Positions 44,058 to 51,792 of a stretch of DNA of 64,000 nt are shown in pieces. Where the stretch lies: contig NZ_SDLT01000015.1 of NCBI RefSeq assembly GCF_004522235.1, positions 16,058 through 80,057 on the forward strand. The letters are read 5' to 3'. The notes under the pieces were generated by a model that saw only the letters and a list, made by a program, of their open reading frames with translations, ran no database searches and had not been told where the DNA came from. Both the position numbers and the translations under genes were made by a program. Source of the DNA: Amycolatopsis nivea (GTDB lineage Bacteria; Actinomycetota; Actinomycetes; Mycobacteriales; Pseudonocardiaceae). How positions within the stretch are numbered: the first letter of the stretch is position 1; every line of letters begins with the position of its first letter.

Positions 44058-46874
44058 TCAGCTGCAGCCGGACGTCGCCCCGCAGCCCTCGCAGGCGTAG
44101 CACGATCCAGCGGGCCGCATCTTCGTGCCGCAGGTCATGCAGAGCGGTGCGTCCGCGGCCTTGCCGAGGTGCAGTTCCATCAGCTCGGCGGTGCTGTGCG
44201 CGTCGCGTCCCGAAGTGTCCGTTGTGGACTCTTCGGTGCGGGCTGGCGACGCGTCGACACTGCTGCGCAACGCGTCGATGTCGAGGCTCTGGCCGCCGTA
44301 GTTCGCCTCGACCTCGGCCGAGCGCTCGTCCGCGGTGAAAATGCCCAGCTGCGCACGCTTTTCGTACGGCAGGTAGTCGAGCGCCAGGCGGCGGAACAGG
44401 TAGTCCATGACGCTCGTGGCGATCCGGATGTCCGGGTCGTCGGTCATGCCTGCCGGTTCGAAGCGCAGGTTCGAGAACTTCGAGACGTAGAACTCGAGCG
44501 GGATGCCGTGCTGCAGGCCGACCGAGATGGACATCGAGAAGGCGTCCATCACGCCGGACAGCGTGGAGCCCTGCTTGCCGAGCTTCACGAAGATCTCGCC
44601 GAGGCCGTCGTCCGGGTACGAGCCCGCGTGCAGGTAGCCCTCGGCGCCGCCGACGGTGAACGACACCGTCTGGCTCGGGCGCTTCTTCGGCAGGCGGCGG
44701 CGCACCGGGCGGTATTCGACCACCTTCTCCGGCTCTGTCTCCGCCGCGGCTTCCTTCTTCTTTCCCGTCGACAGCGGCTGGCCGACCTTGCAGTTGTCGC
44801 GGTAGATCGCGAGCGCCTTGAGGCCGAGTTTCCAGCCCTGGAAGTAAATCTCCTCGACATCCTCGACGGTCGCCGACTCCGGCATGTTGACCGTCTTCGA
44901 GATCGCGCCCGAGATGAACGGCTGCACCGCGGCCATCATCCGCACGTGGCCCATCGGCGCGATGGACCGGTCGCCGACCGCGCAGTCGAACACCTCGTAG
45001 TGCTCGGGACGCAGGCCCGGCGCGTCGACCACGTGGCCGTGCTGCGCGACGTACTCGACGATCGCCTCGACCTGCTCGGCCTGGTAGCCCAGCACCTGCA
45101 GCGCGCGCGGCACGGTCTGGTTCACGATCTGCATCGACCCGCCGCCGACGAGCTTCTTGAACTTCACCAGCGAGAAGTCCGGCTCGATGCCCGTGGTGTC
45201 GCAGTCCATCATGAAGCCGATGGTGCCGGTGGGCGCGAGCACCGAGGCCTGCGCGTTGCGCCAGCCGTTGCGGGTGCCGAGCTCGATGCCCTTCTGCCAC
45301 TCCTCCGACGCGAGCGCGCGGACCGCGGCGTCGTTGCCGTGATAGGTGCGGACGAGTTCATTGGCCGCGGCGTGCTTGCGCATGACGCGCTGGTGCGCTT
45401 CGGCGTTGCGCGCGTAGCCCTCGTACGGCCCGACGACGCCGGCCAGCTCGGCCGAACGACGGTAGGACACGCCGGTCATCAGGGACGTGATCGCGGCGGC
45501 GAGCGCGCGGCCGCCCTCGGAGTCGTACGCGTGGCCCAGCGCCATCAGCAGCGCGCCGAGGTTGGCGTAGCCGATGCCGAGCTGGCGGAACTTGCGCGTG
45601 GTGTCGGCGATCGGCTCGGTCGGGAAGTCGGCGAAGCAGATCGAGATGTCCATCGCGGTGATGACGAACTCGACGGCCTTCGCGAACAGCGGCGCGTCGA
45701 ACGTGCCCTCCTCGGACACGAACTTCAGCAGGTTGAGCGACGCGAGATTGCAGCTCGAGTTGTCGAGGTGCATGTACTCGCTGCACGGGTTCGACGCGGT
45801 GATCCGGCCCGATTCGGGGCAGGTGTGCCAGTCGTTGATCGTGCTGTCGTACTGGACGCCCGGGTCGGCGCATTCCCACGCCGCCTGCGCCATGCTGCGG
45901 AACAGCTTCTTCGCGTCGGTGCGGTCGATGACCTCGCCGGTGAGCCGGGCGCGCAGGCCGAAGTCCGTGCCGTTCTCGACGGCGTGCATGAACTCGTCGG
46001 ACACGCGGACCGAGTTGTTCGCGTTCTGGTACTGCACCGAGGAAATGTCGGAGCCGGAGAGGTCCATGTCGAACCCGGCGTCGCGGAGGACCTTGATCTT
46101 TTCCTCTTCGCGCGCCTTGGTCTGGATGAATTCCTCGATGTCCGGGTGGTCGACGTCGAGCACGACCATCTTCGCCGCGCGCCGGGTCGCCCCGCCGGAC
46201 TTGATGGTGCCCGCGGACGCGTCGGCGCCGCGCATGAACGAGACCGGACCGGACGCGGTGCCGCCGGAGGTGAGCAGTTCCTTCGAGGACCGGATGCGCG
46301 AGAGGTTGAGGCCCGCGCCGGAACCGCCCTTGAAGATCAGGCCTTCCTCGCGGTACCAGTTGAGGATCGACTCCATCGTGTCGTCGACGGCGAGGATGAA
46401 GCAGGCGGACACCTGCTGCTTCGAGGACGTGCCGACGTTGAACCACACCGGGGAGTTGAAGCTGAAGACCTGGTGCAGCAGCATCCAGGTGAGCTCGTGC
46501 TCGAAGATCTCGAGGTCGGACGGGCCGGCGAAGTAGTCGTGCTCGGCGGCGGCCTTCACGTAGGTGCGCACCACGCGGTCGATGAGCTGCTTGAGGCTGC
46601 TCTCGCGCTGCGGGCTGCCGACCGCGCCGCGGAAGTACTTGCTGGTGACGATGTTGGTCGCGTTGACCGACCAGAACTCGGGGAATTCGACCCCGCGCTG
46701 CTCGAAGTTGACGCTGCCGTCGCGCCAGTTGGTCATGACGACGTCGCGGGTCTCCCACGCGACCTCGTCGTAGGGGTGGGTCCCCTCGGTGGTGAAGACC
46801 CGCCGGACGGTGAGGCCCTTGTTCGGCTTCTTGTTCTGTCCGGCCGCGGCGCCGGTTCCCACGGTTTCGGTCAT
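44058..46874 (-). CDS. nrdJ: Adenosylcobalamin-dependent ribonucleoside-diphosphate reductase (class II)
   Basis: 938 residues. Catalytic NPCSEYMHLDNSSCNLASLN loop, redox cysteines (SACFILAVDDT; C-terminal CMTCG and CYACEGCG zinc-ribbon-like thiols), APTGTIGFMMDCDT and the C-terminal cobalamin domain features. Makes deoxyribonucleotides without oxygen using B12 radicals. Class II enzymes act alongside class I NrdAB in actinobacteria. Follows nrdR by 38 bases, so the two form the nrdRJ operon. Confidence 0.95.
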   Translation of the reverse strand: MTETVGTGAAAGQNKKPNKGLTVRRVFTTEGTHPYDEVAWETRDVVMTNWRDGSVNFEQRGVEFPEFWSVNATNIVTSKYFRGAVGSPQRESSLKQLIDRVVRTYVKAAAEHDYFAGPSDLEIFEHELTWMLLHQVFSFNSPVWFNVGTSSKQQVSACFILAVDDTMESILNWYREEGLIFKGGSGAGLNLSRIRSSKELLTSGGTASGPVSFMRGADASAGTIKSGGATRRAAKMVVLDVDHPDIEEFIQTKAREEEKIKVLRDAGFDMDLSGSDISSVQYQNANNSVRVSDEFMHAVENGTDFGLRARLTGEVIDRTDAKKLFRSMAQAAWECADPGVQYDSTINDWHTCPESGRITASNPCSEYMHLDNSSCNLASLNLLKFVSEEGTFDAPLFAKAVEFVITAMDISICFADFPTEPIADTTRKFRQLGIGYANLGALLMALGHAYDSEGGRALAAAITSLMTGVSYRRSAELAGVVGPYEGYARNAEAHQRVMRKHAAANELVRTYHGNDAAVRALASEEWQKGIELGTRNGWRNAQASVLAPTGTIGFMMDCDTTGIEPDFSLVKFKKLVGGGSMQIVNQTVPRALQVLGYQAEQVEAIVEYVAQHGHVVDAPGLRPEHYEVFDCAVGDRSIAPMGHVRMMAAVQPFISGAISKTVNMPESATVEDVEEIYFQGWKLGLKALAIYRDNCKVGQPLSTGKKKEAAAETEPEKVVEYRPVRRRLPKKRPSQTVSFTVGGAEGYLHAGSYPDDGLGEIFVKLGKQGSTLSGVMDAFSMSISVGLQHGIPLEFYVSKFSNLRFEPAGMTDDPDIRIATSVMDYLFRRLALDYLPYEKRAQLGIFTADERSAEVEANYGGQSLDIDALRSSVDASPARTEESTTDTSGRDAHSTAELMELHLGKAADAPLCMTCGTKMRPAGSCYACEGCGATSGCS

Positions 46875-46912
46875 GCGGTCCTGTCCCTCGCTCCCCGCGA
46901 CCCGGTGACGGC

Positions 46913-47404
46913 TCAGTCGTCGCCGGCGCGCTCGCCTTCCTGGTCCTCCGCAGTTCCCGCCATGGCTTTCCGCAGGTCGGAGATCTCCTTCTCGAAGTCC
47001 TCGACCGAGGAGAAGGAGCGGTAGACGCTGGCGAACCGGAGATACGCGACGCCGTCCAGTTCCCGCAGCGGGCCGAGGATGGCGAGGCCGACCTCGTGGC
47101 TGGGGATCTCGGCGAGCCCGGCGGACCGGATCGACTCCTCCACGCGCTGCGCGAGCTTCTGCAGCGCGTCGTCGTCGACCGGGCGGCCCTGGCAGGCCCG
47201 CCGCACTCCGTTGACCACCTTGTCCCGGCTGAACTGCTCGGTGGCGCCGGACCGTTTGACCACGGCCAGCACCATCGTCTCCGACGTGGTGAAACGTCGT
47301 CCGCACTCGGCGCACGAACGCCGCCGCCGGATCGCCTGTCCCTCGTCCACCTCTCGGGAGTCGACGACCCGAGAGTCCGCATGCCGGCAGAACGGGCACC
47401 TCAT
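46913..47404 (-). CDS. nrdR: Transcriptional repressor NrdR
   Basis: 163 residues: N-terminal zinc ribbon MRCPFCRHADSRVVDSR..RRRSCAECGRRFTT and the ATP-cone (about 50-140). Senses ATP/dATP and represses ribonucleotide reductase genes by binding NrdR boxes; one candidate box lies upstream in its own promoter. ATG with GGAAGG. Cotranscribed with nrdJ. Confidence 0.97.
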   Translation of the reverse strand: MRCPFCRHADSRVVDSREVDEGQAIRRRRSCAECGRRFTTSETMVLAVVKRSGATEQFSRDKVVNGVRRACQGRPVDDDALQKLAQRVEESIRSAGLAEIPSHEVGLAILGPLRELDGVAYLRFASVYRSFSSVEDFEKEISDLRKAMAGTAEDQEGERAGDD

Positions 47405-47518
47405 CCGCCGATCACCTTCCCCTCCGCGCCGGTCGATTCCTGTCCCGACCGGCCCCTGCCGCCACGCTACGGCCTGGACCGCGGTCACCGCGCGCGACCC
47501 CGCGCCTGGTGATCGACT

Positions 47519-47590
47519 TGTGGACATCCGGTGGGCAACTGCCGACCAGCTGTGGACAACTGCCGCCAGTCTACCCCTACCTGTGGACCA
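47519..47590. promoter_or_regulatory. Three DnaA-box-like sites upstream of nrdRJ
   Basis: TGTGGACAT (47519), TGTGGACAA (47551) and TGTGGACCA (47582) on the plus strand, read on the minus strand as ATGTCCACA, TTGTCCACA and TGGTCCACA. The middle is an exact match to the DnaA box; the others match 8 of 9. Spacings are 32 and 31 bases, three helical turns each, so they face one side of the helix. Confidence 0.6.
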
Positions 47591-47605
47591 ACTACAGCGG
47601 TGTAA

Positions 47606-47621
47606 CTACTAGATATAGGGG
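47606..47621. promoter_or_regulatory. Candidate NrdR box
   Basis: CCCCTATATCTAGTAG on the minus strand against the ACACWATATATWGTGT consensus: 11 of 16 positions match, including the CTATAT core and TAG. Placed near the nrdR promoter. NrdR usually needs two boxes about 31 bases apart; a second convincing box was not found. Confidence 0.5.
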
Positions 47622-47711
47622 TAGACCATAGATCGCCTCCGGGGCGGGCGCAAGAAACCCGAGAGGGTGAAAGAGCGGTTGCGCAAGATGCGACCGGGTG
47701 GTTTCCGAGAG

Positions 47712-49115
47712 TCATGACCCGGACGCGCCCCCTGTTTCTCCGCCCGAACCGGCCCCGGACCAGGCGACCGGCACGGTGAGCGGCATGCCGGGCAGCAGCG
47801 CGGTGTCGTCGAGGTTGTTGAGCTCCTTGATCCGTTCGACGACCGCGCTCTGGTCGGCGTTCGGCGCGAACCGGGCGGCGAGCGCCCCGAGCGAATCGCC
47901 GGGCTGCACGGAAACGGACGCGGTCCGCGACGGCACCGGGCCGCTGGACACGCCGGCGCCGAACACGCCGAGCCCGGTGACGATGAGGCAGGCCGCGAAG
48001 GCGATCGCGAACAGCCACGGCCACCGCACCGACGGCCGGGCCTCGGTACGGCAGGCCACGCCACCGCGCCGCCCGGCGACGACCCGCTCCCGAGACGGCG
48101 GCCGCAACGGCTCGCCATGCCGCTCGCGCGCGGTGCGCCCGGGGTTGGCCGGGACGGCGGCGGGGATGTGCCGGACTGTGCGACGGGCCTCGCGAGGAAG
48201 GGGCTCTTCGGTTTCGACGGCGGAGGGGGCGGAGGTCTGGAATCCGGCTCGTTCGGCGGACCGGACCGCCGCGCGGCCGCGCGCCGCACGCTCTTCAGTT
48301 TTGACGCCAGAGGGAGCCGAGGTCTGGACCCCGGCACGCTCGGCTGACCGCACCGCAGCGCGGCCGCGTGCCGCACGGGTCGGGTGTGCTTCGGTTCCGA
48401 CAACAGAGGGGGTCCGGAACCCAGCTCGCTCGACAGGCCGCGCCGCACGCTCTTCAGCTTCGGCACCAAAGCGGGCGGATGCCTGGAACCCGGCCCGCTC
48501 ACCAGAGCGCACCGCAGCGCGGCCGCCGACCGCACCGGTCGGGCGCTCTTCAGCTTCGACAGCAGAGCGCGCGGACGTCTGGAACCCAGCCCGTGCGACG
48601 GACCGAACGGCGGCGGCAGAGCGCAGTCCGGCATCATCGCTCGGCACCGATCGCTGGAGATCGGCTCGCTCGCCGCCTCCGAGTCCGGCTTCCTCTGCTG
48701 CCAGCCAGGCACGCCGCCGCCCGGCCGCGCCGCGTGCGCCTTCCCGGGGCTCGCGCGCACCGCGTCCGCGCCGTGCGTCAACCCGGACGGACTCGCCGCG
48801 CGCAGCCTCGCCGGACCGATCCGTGCCAGGGCCGCGCCGGGCGCCGGTCCGGTCGCGAAGGTCGACCACCTCGGCGGAACCGGCCGCGGAGCCCGGAACC
48901 TCGCCGGATTCGGCTTCGGAGCCCGAAGGAACACCATCCTTTCGGGTGGCGTCTATCCGCTCCGCGCGGCGCCGCGAACGGCGCGTCGGGCCGCCCCGCC
49001 CGGGTTCCCTCCGGGCGGGGGCCGTCCCGTCCGACGCGGCGCCGCCCTCGACAGGGCGGACGGCAGGGACGGGCCGAAGCGGGCGGACCAGCCCGCGATC
49101 TGCCAGGATCGACAT
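47712..49115 (-). CDS. LysM membrane protein, SOS-associated (Rv2719c/DivS/YneA-position)
   Basis: 467 residues. Long, Arg/Ala-rich cytoplasmic region (1-360) with five imperfect repeats at 167-305, one membrane helix (about 365-388) and an external LysM domain (400-449: SVQPGDSLGALAARF) that binds peptidoglycan. Position divergent from lexA and next to nrdR equals Rv2719c and DivS, SOS-induced inhibitors of cell division; the role is inferred from this. Two SOS boxes lie upstream. ATG with strong AGGAGGT. Typical relatives have about 100-165 residues, so the N-terminus is a large extension. Confidence 0.8.
   Translation of the reverse strand: MSILADRGLVRPLRPVPAVRPVEGGAASDGTAPARREPGRGGPTRRSRRRAERIDATRKDGVPSGSEAESGEVPGSAAGSAEVVDLRDRTGARRGPGTDRSGEAARGESVRVDARRGRGAREPREGARGAAGRRRAWLAAEEAGLGGGERADLQRSVPSDDAGLRSAAAVRSVARAGFQTSARSAVEAEERPTGAVGGRAAVRSGERAGFQASARFGAEAEERAARPVERAGFRTPSVVGTEAHPTRAARGRAAVRSAERAGVQTSAPSGVKTEERAARGRAAVRSAERAGFQTSAPSAVETEEPLPREARRTVRHIPAAVPANPGRTARERHGEPLRPPSRERVVAGRRGGVACRTEARPSVRWPWLFAIAFAACLIVTGLGVFGAGVSSGPVPSRTASVSVQPGDSLGALAARFAPNADQSAVVERIKELNNLDDTALLPGMPLTVPVAWSGAGSGGETGGASGS
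48201..48617 (-). repeat. Five imperfect repeats in the LysM protein
   Basis: Codes residues 167-305. Each unit contains RAAVRSAERAGFQTSAPS or a close variant and ends in acidic EAEER or ETEE; the third unit is truncated to ERAGFRTPS. Period is about 26-32 residues. Confidence 0.8.
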
Positions 49116-49184
49116 TCCGGAACCTCCTCGTGACCTGCGAATCCGTCCGGTCCGGGCCGTACACCTGCGCCGCAGCGGTCCAGA

Positions 49185-49200
49185 TCGAACAGGCGTTCTA
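49185..49200. promoter_or_regulatory. SOS box 1 (LexA operator)
   Basis: TCGAACAGGCGTTCTA: 11 of 12 matches to TCGAAC-N4-GTTCGA. Lies 70 bases upstream of the LysM gene start and abuts SOS box 2. Confidence 0.85.
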
Positions 49201-49216
49201 TCGAACGTCCGTGCGA
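49201..49216. promoter_or_regulatory. SOS box 2 (LexA operator)
   Basis: TCGAACGTCCGTGCGA: 11 of 12 matches. Immediately follows box 1 with no gap, making a tandem site on the LysM gene side. Confidence 0.7.
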
Positions 49217-49264
49217 AGGTCTACCACCCCGCACCGACAAAATCGAGAGGACACGGCGTGTCGA

Positions 49265-49280
49265 TCGAACAGATGTTTGA
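49265..49280. promoter_or_regulatory. SOS box 3 (LexA operator, lexA side)
   Basis: TCGAACAGATGTTTGA: 11 of 12 matches. Ends 20 bases before a TAACGT -10 hexamer (49300-49305), so it overlaps the -35 region of lexA. Fits autorepression. Confidence 0.85.
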
Positions 49281-49299
49281 AATCGTCGCGCGCGGTGGC

Positions 49300-49305
49300 T
49301 AACGT
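49300..49305 (+). promoter_or_regulatory. -10 element of lexA promoter
   Basis: TAACGT; transcription would begin near 49312, giving a leader of about 150 bases before the GTG. SOS box 3 is at about -47 to -32. Confidence 0.45.
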
Positions 49306-49464
49306 CGGTGACCAGGACATCTGCCGGACCGGCTCCGGCGGGTGCCGCCGGACGGGCGTTCGCGGAAAACGCGGATCCCGGACCGGCGCACGCGGACACG
49401 CGCGGGACGCCGACACGGCGACCGCGGGACGGCTGGAGGCGACGCAGCGTTGGAGAAGGACACG

Positions 49465-50229
49465 GTGAAGGGCACCGCGGCGAAGGGGGCCAAGACGGCC
49501 TCGCGAGGCAAGGCGTCCGCACAATCCGCGCGCGAGTCCGGCCACGAGAGCACGGGGAAGGTGAGCGCCATGCCGGAGGTGTACGACGTGGACGAGACGC
49601 TGACCGTCCGCCAGCAACAAGTGCTCGACGTCATCCGCACGTGGGTGAGCCGCTTCGGCTACCCGCCGAGCGTGCGCGAGATCGGCGAGGCGGTGGGACT
49701 CACGTCCACGTCGTCGGTGTCGCATCAGCTGCGGGCGCTGCAGCGCAAGGGCTACCTGCGCCGTGACGCGAACCGGCCGCGTGCGGTGGGCGTGCTCGCG
49801 TCCACCGACGACAACCCGATGGGCATCGACATCGACCAGCAGCCGTCCGTGCCGAAGGCGGCGTACGTGCCGCTGGTCGGCCGGATCGCGGCAGGCGGTC
49901 CGGTGCTCGCCGAGCAGGCCGTCGAGGACGTTTTCCCGCTGCCGCGCGAAATCGTCGGCGAGGGCGAACTGTTCCTGCTGAGCGTCACCGGCGATTCGAT
50001 GGTCGACGCCGCCATCACCGACGGCGACTGGGTCGTCGTCCGGCAGCAGCCCGCCGCGGAGAACGGGGACATCGTCGCCGCGATGATCGACGGCGAGGCC
50101 ACGGTGAAGACGTTCAAGCGCAAGGACGGACACGTGTGGCTGATGCCGCACAACGAGGCGTACGAGCCCATTCCCGGTGACGACGCTTCGATCCTGGGCA
50201 AGGTCGTGGCAGTACTGCGGCGACTCTGA
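49465..50229 (+). CDS. lexA: SOS repressor LexA
   Basis: 254 residues. Winged helix (about 45-105: PPSVREIGEAVGLTSTSSVSHQLRAL), cleavage site Ala143-Gly144 in GRIAAGGP, catalytic Ser178 (TGDSMVDAAI) and Lys215 (EATVKTFKR). RecA filaments trigger self-cleavage and derepression of SOS genes. GTG start has GGAGAAGG; an ATG at 49570 with GGGGAAGG is an alternative that would drop a 35-residue Lys/Ala/Ser-rich extension. Confidence 0.97.
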   Translation: MKGTAAKGAKTASRGKASAQSARESGHESTGKVSAMPEVYDVDETLTVRQQQVLDVIRTWVSRFGYPPSVREIGEAVGLTSTSSVSHQLRALQRKGYLRRDANRPRAVGVLASTDDNPMGIDIDQQPSVPKAAYVPLVGRIAAGGPVLAEQAVEDVFPLPREIVGEGELFLLSVTGDSMVDAAITDGDWVVVRQQPAAENGDIVAAMIDGEATVKTFKRKDGHVWLMPHNEAYEPIPGDDASILGKVVAVLRRL

Positions 50230-50235
50230 GCCGTG

Positions 50236-50277
50236 GCGCGCTCCCCCTCCCCCGAGGCCGGGGTGAGGGGAGCGCGC
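50236..50277 (+). terminator. Hairpin after lexA
   Basis: Perfect 11-base outer stem GCGCGCTCCCC/GGGGAGCGCGC with a further GC-rich inner helix, starting 6 bases after the lexA stop. No U tract. Confidence 0.75.
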
Positions 50278-50737
50278 GCTGGGGTTGGGGTTCGCCGCCG
50301 ACGGTCGTGAGGCTGAGGCGAGGCCGGAAGCAGTGCTACGGCAGGAACGGCGGCAACTCTGACGCAGTTCGTGCGGAGCGGTGGCGCGGCGGGAGCGGTG
50401 GCGCAGCGACGGGCGGCACGCAGGAGCAGCGCGCCTGAGCGGTGTTCCGGTTCGGTGTTGCGGCAGGAACGGCGGCGTGCAAAAGCGGTGCGGCGAGCGT
50501 GGTGCCGCGCAAGAGCAGTGCGGCAAGAGCCTGCCGTCAAGAACGGTGCTGCGGCGGGAGTGGCGGCGCGTGAGGAACGGTGCCGCGCCCGGCGGGTAGC
50601 ACCTCTGGAACGGCGGCGCGCGGAAGAGCGGCATGTCAGAAACCGCGCCACAGCAAGAACGGCGTGTCAGGAACGGGCGTCACGGCGGGAGCGGCGCGCA
50701 AGAACGAGCAGCGAGTCGTGGCGAGCACGGCGGCGAG
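50278..50737. other. Gene-free spacer with degenerate GC-rich repeats
   Basis: About 460 bases with no convincing gene. It contains many irregular copies of short motifs such as GGCAGGAACGGCGGC, GCAAGAACGGCGTG and GAGGAACGGTGCC, spaced about 25-45 bases. Open frames on both strands translate to Arg/Ala-rich low-complexity strings, as expected for a repeat rather than a protein. Purpose unknown. Confidence 0.6.
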
Positions 50738-51739
50738 TCAGGCGCGGCGGCGTTTCCTGGCCAGCAGGAACCAAGCACCAAGAACAACCACCGCAGCAAC
50801 GGCAGCAGCGGGAATCAGCGGAAACCCGCCGGACTCCTGCTCCGCTGGCTGAGGAGTAGCAGCACCACCCGGCTTAGGCGCAGGTGCTTGCGGCGTGACC
50901 AAAGACGTCGCGTTCTTGATCGCCCGCACCGGTTCGCCGACGCCTTCGCTCGCGGACAACAACGTGCCATCCGGCTCGAAAGCAACAGCCTCGCCCTGCT
51001 TTTCATTCGGCAGCGGAATCCGGACCGGCTCTCGTTGCAGAGCAGCCGCGACGTCGCCGTCCGGAGCCGCGTACAAGTACGCGTCCGTGTAGGTCCGCAG
51101 AGCGATGACCTTCCCGTCCGCGCTCGTCGCGCCTCCGGTGATCAGCGCCGACCCGAACGAGCCCACTGGGCCGCCTGGGGTGTCGGTGCTGTGGACGCGC
51201 AGGGTGCCGACCTGCTCCAGCTTCGTCGGGCCGGGAGTCGCCAGCGGGACTGACGGCCGATAGACCTTGGAAGTGCCCAGCAGATCCTTGGTCACCAGGA
51301 ACGGCGTGCCGGACTGGTCCAGAACCAGGGTCTCCGTGTCGTGCGGGCCGTCCGGGTAGGTCAGGCGATGCACGACGGCCGGGCCGCCAGTGGGTTTCAG
51401 TTCCAGCAGGGCGATCGTTTCGCGTTTGGCGCGGTTGTCGCCAGTATCCGAAAGCCACAGGGTGCCGTCTTTGCCGCGGGCCAGGTCCTCGACGTCGTAC
51501 GGGTCCGTCGAGTCGGTCAGGACGTCCGTCACCTGGCATTTCCGGTCCAGGACGAAGACCTGCACCTTGGTGCCGCCGTCGTTGATCGCGTACCAATGCT
51601 CGCCGTCGGAGGTCAGGCCGGACAGCTCGTTGAGGCGCTTGTCCTTGACCTGACACAGCGTCTCCGGGGCGGGAGCAGCCGCAGCGGGGACAGCTCCCGC
51701 GAGCATCAGGACAGCCGTCAGTGCCAGGACGACCCGCAC
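50738..51739 (-). CDS. Secreted, membrane-anchored esterase-like/propeller protein
   Basis: 333 residues. Signal peptide (about 1-24, ending AAA), then a beta-propeller-like domain (LCQVKDKRLNELSGLTSDGEHWYAINDGG, DPYDVEDLARGKDGTLWLSDTGDNRA) that resembles the esterase-like/phytase-like fold, a Pro/Ala linker, and a C-terminal membrane helix with KRRRA tail. It is probably a cell-surface protein; activity is unknown. GTG start follows GGAGGTGAACTG, an ideal ribosome binding site; an earlier in-frame GTG lies within the hairpin at 51750. Confidence 0.8.
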   Translation of the reverse strand: MRVVLALTAVLMLAGAVPAAAAPAPETLCQVKDKRLNELSGLTSDGEHWYAINDGGTKVQVFVLDRKCQVTDVLTDSTDPYDVEDLARGKDGTLWLSDTGDNRAKRETIALLELKPTGGPAVVHRLTYPDGPHDTETLVLDQSGTPFLVTKDLLGTSKVYRPSVPLATPGPTKLEQVGTLRVHSTDTPGGPVGSFGSALITGGATSADGKVIALRTYTDAYLYAAPDGDVAAALQREPVRIPLPNEKQGEAVAFEPDGTLLSASEGVGEPVRAIKNATSLVTPQAPAPKPGGAATPQPAEQESGGFPLIPAAAVAAVVVLGAWFLLARKRRRA

Positions 51740-51749
51740 CAGTTCACCT

Positions 51750-51785
51750 CCGTAGTGCACGGCCCGCTCGGACCGTGCACTACGG
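51750..51785 (-). terminator. Hairpin between hflX and the secreted protein gene
   Basis: Perfect 13-base stem CCGTAGTGCACGG/CCGTGCACTACGG with a 10-base loop, 7 bases after the hflX stop. Its distal arm touches the GGAGG ribosome binding site of the next gene, so it may also affect translation. No U tract. Confidence 0.7.
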
Positions 51786-51792
51786 AAGACGT

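Noticed and set aside
43803..47024. 1,073-codon plus-strand frame opposite nrdJ
   Set aside because: Antisense shadow of nrdJ with Arg/Val/Asp-rich composition and no motifs.
49342..49464. Upstream extension of lexA by 41 codons
   Set aside because: Lies between the predicted transcription start and the RBS-backed GTG, with Arg-rich, non-conserved sequence.
50371..50859. 162-codon plus-strand frame in the lexA-downstream spacer
   Set aside because: Arg/Ala low-complexity from DNA repeats and it runs into the antisense of the secreted protein gene.
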